The notes below the pieces were generated by a model. That model saw nothing but the letters and a program-made list of their open reading frames with translations, had not been told where the DNA came from and did no database searches. Below are positions 8,720 through 16,791 of a DNA stretch of 64,000 nt, one piece after another; within the stretch, counting starts at the first letter, position 1; each line of letters opens with the position of its first letter. Both the position numbers and the translations under genes were made by a program. This stretch comes from Bdellovibrio sp. NC01 (GTDB taxonomy: Bacteria > Bdellovibrionota > Bdellovibrionia > Bdellovibrionales > Bdellovibrionaceae): the NCBI RefSeq assembly GCF_006874625.1, contig NZ_CP030034.1, forward strand, positions 3,038,001-3,102,000. Direction: 5' to 3'.

Positions 8720-9868
8720 ATGTCTGTAAAAACCTTTAAAAAAGGCGAAGTGATCTACAAAGACGGCGATAAAATCACCGCTGTTTACCTGATTCAATCA
8801 GGTGGCGCCAGTCAGTGTTTGATCCGCGGAAAAAAGAATATCGATCTTTTCCAATTGGGTGCTTCCCATATTTTGGGTGACCAAGTGATCTTGGGTGCGA
8901 CAACTCATCCGACATCTGCCATCGCGACAACTGAAACGAAAGTTTTAGAAATCCCGGTAGAGACTTTGAAGTCTCACTACGAGGGCGCTCCGCAAATGTT
9001 GAAAGTAATCGTCAAATCATTGGCTGACCGTTTGCGTTTGGCGATGAATGACGTGCGTTCAGCAAAACTTGAAAAAGACTCTTCACCATGTCCTGAAGAC
9101 CAAGTGGCAAAAGCATTTGGCGCGGTTTTTCATACGGCAAATCACAAAGGCGATCGATCAACTCCAGGTCGCATTGTGGTCGAGTGGCCGATGATGAAGC
9201 AGTATTCACAACGTATTTTTGGTGAAGGCCCAAAACGTGTCGAGCAAGTGATTAACATTCTTGTGAAGCAGAAGCTTGCGTTATACGAAATGGGTAAAGC
9301 TCCTGACAATCCAGAAGGACCTGACGAGATTCAACGCGTTCACTTCTTGGATCTGGGTTTGCTTGAAAGCTTCTTTGAATTCTATCAATACTATTACTTC
9401 AAAGGCGGCCGTTCGGAGCTTTTGAAAGTCGATGAATTATGCCAACAAATGCTTGATGGTTTGTTGAAAATGGCTGACGGCCAAGAAGCCGATCGCTTCG
9501 GTGTCGTGGGTGTTGAATTCGCCAAATTCACTGAATACTGCAAAAACGAAATCGGCATTAACTTGAACAATGACCACTTTGCCCGTCTTGAAGGTAAAGG
9601 CGTGTTCATGAAAAGAAAAAACGCCAGCACGGGCGTTATTCTACAATTTGAAATCAAAGAGTTCCGTTCTATCTTCCAAAGCTGGAAAATGCTTCGCGAG
9701 ATCGAAAAATGGAACGAAAAAGGTTTCGTCGACATGGACGAAAAAGAAGAAAAGCCGAAGAAACGCGCCTCTGCGGGTGGCCCTGCCTGCCCTGCTTGTA
9801 GTGCGGAACTTCAAGCTGGCGCAAAATTCTGCAGCGAATGCGGTCACAAGATCGTAGCGGCGGCATAA
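8720..9868 (+). CDS. Cyclic nucleotide-binding-domain protein with C-terminal zinc ribbon
   Basis: The 382-residue protein begins with a cyclic nucleotide-binding fold (residues 1-120; FKKGEVIYKDGDK and the LGDQVILG turn). A helical middle region of about 200 residues follows. The end is a zinc ribbon (CPAC, 18 residues, CSEC) after a lysine-rich linker. There is no Crp-type helix-turn-helix that I can see in the middle region, so it may sense a ligand without being a classic DNA-binding regulator. AGGAG precedes the ATG. Its stop overlaps the start of a PilZ gene by one base (TAATG), so the two are translationally coupled and probably act together. Confidence 0.75.
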   Translation: MSVKTFKKGEVIYKDGDKITAVYLIQSGGASQCLIRGKKNIDLFQLGASHILGDQVILGATTHPTSAIATTETKVLEIPVETLKSHYEGAPQMLKVIVKSLADRLRLAMNDVRSAKLEKDSSPCPEDQVAKAFGAVFHTANHKGDRSTPGRIVVEWPMMKQYSQRIFGEGPKRVEQVINILVKQKLALYEMGKAPDNPEGPDEIQRVHFLDLGLLESFFEFYQYYYFKGGRSELLKVDELCQQMLDGLLKMADGQEADRFGVVGVEFAKFTEYCKNEIGINLNNDHFARLEGKGVFMKRKNASTGVILQFEIKEFRSIFQSWKMLREIEKWNEKGFVDMDEKEEKPKKRASAGGPACPACSAELQAGAKFCSECGHKIVAAA

Positions 9869-10554
9869 TGAGCGAAGCACTGATTATCTTTAAAGCCATC
9901 GGTTCCGAGCAAGAAAAGCAGATGCTTTTACAGAAGCTGCTTTCTTCGCAGGAACGCATCACGCTGAAAGACAAATTTGAGCGCGTAATTACAATGCGTG
10001 TAATTAGCGTGAATTCGCAAGGCCACCTGAAATGCCATCCGCCTGAAGAAACAGCGATGAACTTTCAAGAAAATTCAGTATTCATGGCTAACTTTCAAAT
10101 TGGTCACGAAAAATACTTGTTCGAAACGAAGCCTGTTGTGCATGAAAACTACATCTCGTTGCCAGTGACCCATCTGTACCACTTGCAACGCCGCCGTAAT
10201 TTCCGTTACACGCTTCCGCAGAACTATTCTGCAACCTTTGTGATCAACTATTTGAATCAAGCAATTTGCTCGCACCAATGCCGTCTGCTGGATCTTTCCA
10301 CAGAAGGTTGTGCCGTTGAAATTCATCAGGAAGAAACAGAGTTAAAATTAGAAGACCTCGTTCAAGCAGAGATCTTCTTAGGCGATCGCGAACCGATCTT
10401 GGTTCAGGGTGTGATTAAAAACATCCGGGGTCGTGGCGTCAGTCACTTGGTTTTAGGGGTTGAGTTCAACCACTTGGCGACTCCAAGCGAAGACAAAATC
10501 ATCGCGTCGTTGACAGATCTTCAACGCGAACTTTATTTCCGCAAAGCCGGATAA
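9868..10554 (+). CDS. PilZ-domain protein (candidate c-di-GMP receptor)
   Basis: The 228-residue protein has an N-terminal YcgR-like region and a C-terminal PilZ domain. The c-di-GMP binding motifs are present: RRRNFR (108-113) and DLSTEG (142-147, the DxSxxG site). The start is the ATG at 9868, which shares a base with the stop of the cyclic-nucleotide-domain gene. PilZ proteins transmit c-di-GMP levels to motility or surface functions. The partner domain upstream suggests cross-talk between two nucleotide signals, which is inference. Its end overlaps the convergent transferase gene by 22 bases. Confidence 0.82.
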   Translation: MSEALIIFKAIGSEQEKQMLLQKLLSSQERITLKDKFERVITMRVISVNSQGHLKCHPPEETAMNFQENSVFMANFQIGHEKYLFETKPVVHENYISLPVTHLYHLQRRRNFRYTLPQNYSATFVINYLNQAICSHQCRLLDLSTEGCAVEIHQEETELKLEDLVQAEIFLGDREPILVQGVIKNIRGRGVSHLVLGVEFNHLATPSEDKIIASLTDLQRELYFRKAG

Positions 10555-12455
10555 TAAAGTTTATTATCCCACATACCTTCATTGAAATACTGAATGCTGG
10601 CTTTGAGTCTTAAAGTCAGCTCGTTCTTTCTTGCTGCGGGTTCCGTCAGCGGATTTTCCCCGACAACATCGCTCATCGCAAACATTTGTGGTTCCGTTCG
10701 ACCTGGTGACCAACGAATGCGGTAGTCCTTTGCAAACAACAAGTAATGATCATCGATAAATGCCACGGCATCTTTATCGCCCGGAATGAACACGGAACTT
10801 CCTAAGAAGTTTTCTTCCTTATTGCGAATACCCAAGAAATCCAAAACGCTTGGTAAAATATCGATCTGCTGCACGACCATATCGCGGTCTACCGCTGGGA
10901 ATTTGTACGTCGGATGATAGAAGAACAGCGGGATACGATAGTCCCCGACTTCGTTTTCAAACTCTGGCAAATAATGTTTTGATGTGTGGTCAGCCGTGAC
11001 GATGAACAGAGTATCTTTAAACCACGGCTTCTTTTCCGCCTCGGCAAAGAATTTCTTCAAAGCCATATCCGTGTACGAAACCGTTTTTAAAATCTCGATC
11101 GGTCCTTCAGGAAAATCTTTTTCGTACTGTACAGGAACTTTGAACGGATGATGCGAAGACAATGTAAAGACCGAGGCCAGGAACGGCGATGACATCGTGT
11201 CGATCTTAGTTAACATAAATTGCAAAAACGGTTCGTCCCAAATACCCCAGATGCCGTCATCGTCTTTGCTATTCGCATACTCTGTCGAGCCATAGTATTT
11301 TTCAACACCCGCACTTTGCATGAATGAATCAAAGTACATCGTGCCGTTGTGACCACCATGAAAGAACGCAGATGAGTATTTTTTTGGCGACAACAGCGTG
11401 CCCATGCCCAAGAAATAATTCGCCGTGAAATGTGAAGAAATAAAGGGCTCACTCATCAATGCGGGAATGCCTGCCATGACAGCAGCAATGCCTTCGATGG
11501 ATCGACGGCCATCGGCATAGGCGTTGTTAAACACCAAAGATTTTGCCATCAATGAATCCAAGAACGGCGTATAAGTTTTCCCGTTGTGAGGTCCCACGTA
11601 TTCACTGCCAAAACTTTCAAGAATGATGATAACGACGTTTTGTTTGCCGGAAGGACGTTTACCCTCAAGCAGCGACGGCGTTTCGATAGATCCGTTTAAG
11701 TACTTCAGCATTTCGTCTTTATTCGTGAAATACTTTTCGTGCTTAATTTCATCTGCGCCGTAACTTTTGATGAATGTGAAAGTAGAATTCAAAACCAGAT
11801 TATTCAAAACCGGCGCCGTGAAGACATTGGCATTCACAAAACTGATCGGCTTCCCTTGCAAGCCACCGCGAATCGCAACCACTGTTATAACAATCGCAAC
11901 AAAACTTAAGAAGCCATGCAAGGCCCAGTGTTTTGCACGGCCCACTGTAGGCCATGATACTTTCCAATTGGCCTGCACAACTTTCCATGCACACCAACCG
12001 AACGCAAAAGTAATAACCGTGTTAATCAAAAACAGCAGCCAATAAGTTCCGATGAAACCCATCATCTTGCCTTGCGCTTCGCCCACGATGAACAAGGTGT
12101 CGTAAGTGAAACGACGGCCTACGAAGTTAATAAACTCAGTATCGACAAGGTTTAGAATCAGAAACGGAATCTGTGTGACTGCAAAGATGATCCACGTCCC
12201 GACTCGCCAGAAACGTTCCCAGCTTTGGGGCCATGGTAAAAACGACAAAAGCAGAATGGGCGCTGCGACTGAAAAAGCCGCCGAGATATCAAAACGCAAA
12301 CCGACAAATAGTGCGTAAAATAGATCGGCTACGGGCTTCGTCCTGAACATATTCCAGTTCCAGGCCAAGAATTCGATCCTAGCTATGAAATAAAAGCCGA
12401 TAACGACACAAATCAGAGTAAAAATCTTAAGAATACGCTGTGAAGGCCCAAACAT
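10533..12455 (-). CDS. LTA synthase-like sulfatase-fold membrane transferase
   Basis: The 640-residue protein has five N-terminal membrane segments (within residues 8-195) and a large extracytoplasmic alkaline-phosphatase/sulfatase domain. Metal and nucleophile positions are visible: ILESFGSE (Glu280), GRRSIEGI (Ser319 in place of the LtaS threonine) and TADH (Asp489, His490). Relatives move phosphoglycerol or phosphoethanolamine headgroups onto glycans or lipids. The substrate is not deducible here. In a Gram-negative predator it most likely modifies an envelope glycan or lipid. Ser rather than Thr as nucleophile, in the RRSIEG setting, is common in LTA-synthase-like relatives. Confidence 0.85.
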   Translation of the reverse strand: MFGPSQRILKIFTLICVVIGFYFIARIEFLAWNWNMFRTKPVADLFYALFVGLRFDISAAFSVAAPILLLSFLPWPQSWERFWRVGTWIIFAVTQIPFLILNLVDTEFINFVGRRFTYDTLFIVGEAQGKMMGFIGTYWLLFLINTVITFAFGWCAWKVVQANWKVSWPTVGRAKHWALHGFLSFVAIVITVVAIRGGLQGKPISFVNANVFTAPVLNNLVLNSTFTFIKSYGADEIKHEKYFTNKDEMLKYLNGSIETPSLLEGKRPSGKQNVVIIILESFGSEYVGPHNGKTYTPFLDSLMAKSLVFNNAYADGRRSIEGIAAVMAGIPALMSEPFISSHFTANYFLGMGTLLSPKKYSSAFFHGGHNGTMYFDSFMQSAGVEKYYGSTEYANSKDDDGIWGIWDEPFLQFMLTKIDTMSSPFLASVFTLSSHHPFKVPVQYEKDFPEGPIEILKTVSYTDMALKKFFAEAEKKPWFKDTLFIVTADHTSKHYLPEFENEVGDYRIPLFFYHPTYKFPAVDRDMVVQQIDILPSVLDFLGIRNKEENFLGSSVFIPGDKDAVAFIDDHYLLFAKDYRIRWSPGRTEPQMFAMSDVVGENPLTEPAARKNELTLRLKASIQYFNEGMWDNKLYYPALRK

Positions 12456-12573
12456 GAGCGTATCCTACGCTGACAGGTTGCATTAAGCAAGAACGAGGTC
12501 GGCGCGTTTGCATTCCTCGTGTCACTCGAGGAGGCTGGACTTTGCCCCGGAATTTATGCTACGTTCCCCTCCT

Positions 12574-12801
12574 ATGACGCCAGAGCAAATGAAAGACCGT
12601 TTAACACAAAATTATCCGAACTCGACGATTGAAGTTTTCGATCTGACAGGCACTCAAGACCACTGGGAAGTTTACGTGGAAAGTTCCGTTTTCGCGGGCA
12701 TGACTCGTATTCAACAGCATCAACATGTGATGGGTTGCTTTGGTCCAGAATTGAAGACAGGCGAGGTTCATGCTCTGTCGATTAAGACTAAAATACCTTA
12801 A
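12574..12801 (+). CDS. bolA: BolA family protein
   Basis: The 75-residue protein has the family core with HWEVYVESSVFAGMTRIQQH and the ending GEVHALSIKTKIP. The invariant histidine of BolA proteins is the one in VHALSIKT. I used the ATG at 12574 rather than an upstream in-frame ATG at 12508, which would add an unrelated leader. BolA proteins bind a [2Fe-2S] cluster together with CGFS glutaredoxins, and such a glutaredoxin is the next gene. Confidence 0.88.
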   Translation: MTPEQMKDRLTQNYPNSTIEVFDLTGTQDHWEVYVESSVFAGMTRIQQHQHVMGCFGPELKTGEVHALSIKTKIP

Positions 12802-12803
12802 AC

Positions 12804-12822
12804 ACTTCGGCTCCGCCGAAGT
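12804..12822. other. Hairpin between bolA and the glutaredoxin gene
   Basis: Eight-base stem ACTTCGGC/GCCGAAGT with a three-base loop and no T-run. It resembles the hairpin at 56775-56793. Confidence 0.5.
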
Positions 12823-12860
12823 AATAAAGTTTGTACTGTACTACAAAGGAAATTAAGAAA

Positions 12861-13169
12861 ATGAATCCTACACACCAAAAAATCGAAGGCATTCTTGGCC
12901 AAAACAAAGTTGTGCTTTTCATGAAAGGCACTCAACAGTTCCCAATGTGCGGTTTCTCCGCACGTGCTTGCGCTATTCTTCAAGACATCGGTGTACAGTT
13001 TCACGATGTGAACGTACTTGATGACGAAGAAATTCGTTCAGGCATCAAAGAATACGGCAACTGGCCAACGATCCCACAACTTTACATCAACAAACAACTT
13101 GTTGGTGGTAGCGACATCATGATGGAAATGTACCAATCTGGTGAGCTTCAAGACCTTTTGAAAGCATAA
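12861..13169 (+). CDS. grxD: CGFS monothiol glutaredoxin (Grx4/GrxD type)
   Basis: The 102-residue protein carries the CGFS active site (FPMCGFSARAC), the WPTIPQLY glutathione-binding segment and GGSDIMMEM. This is the monothiol glutaredoxin that carries a glutathione-ligated [2Fe-2S] cluster and hands it to apoproteins, often as a complex with BolA. The start is the ATG at 12861 with AAGGA upstream. The adjacency to bolA strongly supports the pair. An upstream in-frame TTG at 12831 is less likely. Confidence 0.93.
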   Translation: MNPTHQKIEGILGQNKVVLFMKGTQQFPMCGFSARACAILQDIGVQFHDVNVLDDEEIRSGIKEYGNWPTIPQLYINKQLVGGSDIMMEMYQSGELQDLLKA

Positions 13170-13173
13170 TCCC

Positions 13174-13380
13174 GTGAGATGCAATGTCGCCCTTTGGGAC
13201 CGTATTCTGCGTTTTGTATTCGGTGTGTTGTTAACGACATACGCCGTCGCAGGTGGTCCATTTTGGGCGTACATTGGCATTTATGGCCTCATCACAGCAG
13301 GTTGGGGCTTGTGTCCTGTCTACGCATTCTTTAGAATCAGAACTCTAAAAGATTATCACCGACCGACTTACGACGAATAA
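13174..13380 (+). CDS. DUF2892-like small membrane protein
   Basis: The 68-residue protein has a GTG start 4 bases after the glutaredoxin stop. It has two membrane segments (WDRILRFVFGVLLTTYAVAG and GPFWAYIGIYGLITAGWGLC) and ends CPVYAFFRI. This is the layout of DUF2892 proteins, which often stand beside rhodanese or sulfur-handling genes; the segment around Cys49 fits the family's conserved CP. The function is unknown. It is probably in one operon with the iron-sulfur genes. Confidence 0.75.
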   Translation: MRCNVALWDRILRFVFGVLLTTYAVAGGPFWAYIGIYGLITAGWGLCPVYAFFRIRTLKDYHRPTYDE

Positions 13381-13391
13381 GGATGTTTCCC

Positions 13392-14783
13392 ATGTCGCAA
13401 TCAGCACTTCTCGCACTTGAAAGTTTTCTTAAAAAAGAACAAATCAAAACCGACGAAGAGAGTCTGAAATATTGGGGCAAAGACTGGACAACTTATTTCG
13501 ATATCAAAGCTTCGGCTATCGTTTTCCCACACACAACTGAAGAAGTCGCAAGCCTTGTTAAATGGGCGCGCGCTAACAAAATCGCATTGATTCCTTCAGG
13601 CGGTCGCACAGGTTTATCGGGTGCTGCTGTAGCAACGCAAGGTGAAGTGGTTGTGTCGTTTGATCAAATGAATAAGATCAAAGACTTCTCTCCTGTTGAT
13701 CAAACAGTGATTATCGAACCGGGTGTTGTGACTGAATCTTTGCAAGAATTCGCACACTCAAAAAATCTTTTTTATCCCGTCGACTTCGCAGCCGTTGGCT
13801 CTTCGCAAATGGGCGGAAATATTTCTACCAATGCGGGTGGTATCAAGGTTGTACGCTATGGTCTGACGCGTGACTGGGTTGTGGGTTTGAAAGTTGTGAC
13901 TGGTACGGGCGATATCTTAGAGTTGAACAATGCTTTAACTAAGAACGCCACAGGTTACGATCTTCGTCATTTGTTCATTGGTGCTGAAGGCACTTTGGGT
14001 TTCATCACGGAAGCAACAATCAAATTAGCTCCGGCTCCCCCACCAATGAAAGTTTTGGTGATGGCAGTCAGCGGTCTTGATGCTGTGATGAAGATCTTTG
14101 CTGAATTTAAAACTAAAACTTCGCTGGTGGCGTTTGAAATGTTTTCGGACAAAGCGCTGGCGAAGGTTCTTGAAAACACAGGTCTACCAGCGCCACTTGA
14201 AACGCAAGCAAGCTTTTATGTGTTAGCGGAAGTTGAAACTCGCAACGACCAAGATGAAGAACATGCTTTGGGTGTGTTTGAAAAATGCTTGGAAGAAGGC
14301 TGGGTTATGGACGGTGTCATCAGCCAATCCGACGTGCAAGCGACAACGTTCTGGAGATACCGTGAAGATATCTCTGAATCATTGGCGAAGTATTCTCCGT
14401 ACAAAAACGATATCGCTGTGACGATTTCTAAAGTTCCGCCATTCATGGAGGACTTAGATAAAGTCTTGTCACAAGCTTACCCAACATGGGAAGTGGTGTG
14501 GTTCGGTCATATCGGTGATGGCAACTTGCACATCAACATCCTAAGACCACAAGGCATGACAAAAGAAGAATTCGTTAAAGAGTGCCGTAAAGTTGACGTG
14601 ATGGTTTTTGATACTGTGAAAAAGTACAAAGGCTCGATTTCAGCAGAACACGGTGTGGGTTTGACGAAGAAGACTTTCTTGAACTACACACGTTCTGAGG
14701 CGGAAATTGAAATGATGAAAGGGATCAAAAAAGTCTTTGATCCCGACAACATCATGAATCCAGGAAAAGTATTTAACTATTGA
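13392..14783 (+). CDS. GlcD-type FAD-linked 2-hydroxyacid dehydrogenase
   Basis: The 463-residue protein has the FAD-binding PP-loop (PSGGRTGLSGAAVA), the NISTNAGGIKVVRYGLTRDW segment, and the C-terminal HIGDGNLHIN and SAEHGVGL motifs. These place it in the vanillyl-alcohol-oxidase superfamily with GlcD, D-lactate dehydrogenase and D-2-hydroxyglutarate dehydrogenase. The exact substrate is not readable. The ATG at 13392 is used because AAGGA lies 8 bases upstream; an ATG at 13383 is too close to it. It could be cotranscribed with the upstream gene and ends overlapping a convergent lipoprotein gene. Confidence 0.88.
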   Translation: MSQSALLALESFLKKEQIKTDEESLKYWGKDWTTYFDIKASAIVFPHTTEEVASLVKWARANKIALIPSGGRTGLSGAAVATQGEVVVSFDQMNKIKDFSPVDQTVIIEPGVVTESLQEFAHSKNLFYPVDFAAVGSSQMGGNISTNAGGIKVVRYGLTRDWVVGLKVVTGTGDILELNNALTKNATGYDLRHLFIGAEGTLGFITEATIKLAPAPPPMKVLVMAVSGLDAVMKIFAEFKTKTSLVAFEMFSDKALAKVLENTGLPAPLETQASFYVLAEVETRNDQDEEHALGVFEKCLEEGWVMDGVISQSDVQATTFWRYREDISESLAKYSPYKNDIAVTISKVPPFMEDLDKVLSQAYPTWEVVWFGHIGDGNLHINILRPQGMTKEEFVKECRKVDVMVFDTVKKYKGSISAEHGVGLTKKTFLNYTRSEAEIEMMKGIKKVFDPDNIMNPGKVFNY

Positions 14784-15202
14784 TCTAGATGTAAATCGTA
14801 AGTCGAACACTGTGACAGCGGATAAGTTTTTTGCTTAATCGCCTCGATCAAGTGTTTGGCTTCGTGACCAAGAGTTGATTGATATTTCTCTCCACGACAT
14901 GAAACACCACTCGTAGGACGCATAACTGGCGCAACGGGAGTCGTGTCGCTTACATAGTTCTGTAACTGAGCGATTTCTTTTTCTCCCCAGAATGACACGT
15001 CACTTTTTTGAATCATGACGCCGTCACAGCAATGACTGCGCAGCTCTTCCAACACTCCTAAAGGTCCGACACGTTTTAAATCAGAAGCTTCGGCAACACC
15101 TTGCGCATTCGATGGCAAACGCATTTCTGGTTTCTTTTCGAATGAGCTGCAAGCGGCAAGTGCCAAAAAAACGATTGCTGAAATCGTTGAAGGTTTATTC
15201 AT
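14777..15202 (-). CDS. Lipoprotein of unknown function
   Basis: The 141-residue protein has a signal peptide with lipobox LAAC (residues 15-18) and several later cysteines. It contains no recognised domain. It lies 2 bases downstream of the next exported gene, so the two are likely cotranscribed. Confidence 0.6.
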   Translation of the reverse strand: MNKPSTISAIVFLALAACSSFEKKPEMRLPSNAQGVAEASDLKRVGPLGVLEELRSHCCDGVMIQKSDVSFWGEKEIAQLQNYVSDTTPVAPVMRPTSGVSCRGEKYQSTLGHEAKHLIEAIKQKTYPLSQCSTYDLHLDQ

Positions 15203-15204
15203 AA

Positions 15205-16254
15205 CTATTTTCCTTCCTTAACAAGCTTTGAAGCCACGTTGCCAAACATTTCTGTCAGACCTTTTGTTTCCCACGCAAGGCTGCCTTCACCACTGAACGA
15301 CAATTGATCGCCGATGGCATCTAAACGATAAAATATTCCTCCCAAAAGGAAGTTTTTTTGCTCTTTTGGCAGCTTATTAAATTCCGGCGAATTTTTCGCC
15401 TCTTCAGCGAAAGCAAGAATGGCTTTGCTGGTATCAGAGATATTCTTTCTTGCCTCAGCACTTAAACTTTTGCCACTGAAGGCCTGTTTCGATATGCAAT
15501 CTTCCGCAGAAGAGATTTTCTTCAACGTCGTGCGCACTTTTTCCGGAATTTCTTTGTGCTTGTCCATATAGGAATCCAAAGAGTCACAACGATAAAATGA
15601 AACTGCATTTCGACAATCGGATTTCAAGTCGATTTGATTCTTACGGCATTCTTTTTTGTTTGGAACGTCGTAAGTCTGCATCACTTCTTCCATCGTCTGC
15701 AAAGCATACGGAGACATCTGACTAAAACCATTTTTTGAATATGCGATTTTTTCCGAGATATAAATAAAGCCGTGTGATTCTTCGACGCCTGCTCTGCTTA
15801 CGGTACGAATCGCACCAACGTCACCGGGCTGACGAGCTTCGCCGTCTTTCAGCGCCTTACATAATGGCGGGCGCATATAGAAGTGCATTTCTTCGGGCGA
15901 AGAATAACGAAGTGATGGCAAAATTCCGCTCATCACAAGCGATAAATTCCAACAGTTCGGTCCATCGACTTCAGGTTTTGCATCTTGATATTTCACAACA
16001 TGTTCAGGCACGCAGCTTGAGATGTCGTAACGGCAATCACTTCCACTTTTAGTCATGGGTTCTAAGTTAGAACAGCCTTTGCCAGCTTTAACATTTTGAG
16101 TCCATTGCGAAAGACTTTGAATCATGTCCTGCGCATTAGAACACGAATCAGCAAGCACAACTTTGCTGCCCTCTTTGTGAACAACAAGTTCTGCTGAAGC
16201 CATCACAGAGGCTAAAACAACGATCGAAAAAAGAAGCTTCTTCATACGAAACAT
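15205..16254 (-). CDS. Exported hypothetical protein
   Basis: The roughly 349-residue protein has a signal peptide ending near SVMASAE. The start is ambiguous: ATGs at 16284, 16254 and 16245 are all in frame. I prefer 16254 because CAGGAAA lies upstream and the short N-region fits. The mature protein is cysteine-rich, with DGPNCWNLSLVMSGI and a later segment (EESHGFIYISE), reminiscent of a papain-like fold, but I cannot name a family. It is probably in an operon with the lipoprotein downstream. Confidence 0.6.
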   Translation of the reverse strand: MFRMKKLLFSIVVLASVMASAELVVHKEGSKVVLADSCSNAQDMIQSLSQWTQNVKAGKGCSNLEPMTKSGSDCRYDISSCVPEHVVKYQDAKPEVDGPNCWNLSLVMSGILPSLRYSSPEEMHFYMRPPLCKALKDGEARQPGDVGAIRTVSRAGVEESHGFIYISEKIAYSKNGFSQMSPYALQTMEEVMQTYDVPNKKECRKNQIDLKSDCRNAVSFYRCDSLDSYMDKHKEIPEKVRTTLKKISSAEDCISKQAFSGKSLSAEARKNISDTSKAILAFAEEAKNSPEFNKLPKEQKNFLLGGIFYRLDAIGDQLSFSGEGSLAWETKGLTEMFGNVASKLVKEGK

Positions 16255-16352
16255 ATCGACAAGAAGCTGTTTCCTGATGAGCATTTTAGCGTCTAGTTAT
16301 GGGAGCTTATGGAGCGGTTCCCTTCCAAGGTCCAGGGATTTAGAGCATAAAA

Positions 16353-16379
16353 AAACCCACAGAGATGAGCTGTGGGTTT
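16353..16379 (-). terminator. Rho-independent terminator
   Basis: Hairpin AAACCCACAG/CTGTGGGTTT with a T-run on the minus strand, following the 84-residue exported protein gene. Confidence 0.8.
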
Positions 16380-16407
16380 GGGATTTAAATCTTTCGGAAG
16401 ATCTAAA

Positions 16408-16662
16408 TTATTTTGCTTCTTTTTTCATGCAAGCAGCAGAAACAACGATACGATCAACAACAGGTTTAGAGATCGTGCCGCAAACTTTACCTTGAGCTTC
16501 GCAATCAGCAACAACGCGTACGCCACCTTTTAGGTCTGAAGCTTCAACTTGGTTTTGAGCATTGCACCAAGATAAATATTGAAGATCTGGTTCTAGTGAA
16601 CGAGAAGCATTGGCGAACAATGGACCAGCTATCAACAACAAAGACATTACAAGAGTTTTCAT
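16408..16662 (-). CDS. Small exported hypothetical protein
   Basis: The 84-residue protein has a signal peptide (MKTLVMSLLLIAGPLFANA) and four cysteines in the mature part. AAGGAG precedes the ATG. It is flanked by its own terminator and looks monocistronic. No family is recognised. Confidence 0.7.
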   Translation of the reverse strand: MKTLVMSLLLIAGPLFANASRSLEPDLQYLSWCNAQNQVEASDLKGGVRVVADCEAQGKVCGTISKPVVDRIVVSAACMKKEAK

Positions 16663-16717
16663 GGATTCTCCTTGGGTTTTCGTTAATTAAAGATGGTCCG
16701 ATCTAACATAAAAAAAA

Positions 16718-16736
16718 GGGGCCCACAATGGACCCC
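16718..16736 (-). terminator. Terminator after serA
   Basis: Hairpin GGGGCCCA/TGGACCCC (one mismatch) followed on the minus strand by an eight-base T-run. Confidence 0.7.
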
Positions 16737-16791
16737 GTAAATATTCGTATTAACATTGTTTAAACTTAAGGATCGTCTAATCTCTAGACAA

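Noticed and set aside
10549-10569. Perfect 10-base inverted repeat GGATAATAAA/TTTATTATCC
   Set aside because: It is A/T-rich, has a one-base loop and lies in the overlap of two convergent stop codons, so it is explained by the codons; a weak terminator role cannot be shown.
12508-12573. Upstream start for bolA
   Set aside because: It would add a leader with Arg/Ser-rich sequence unlike BolA proteins; the ATG at 12574 fits family length.
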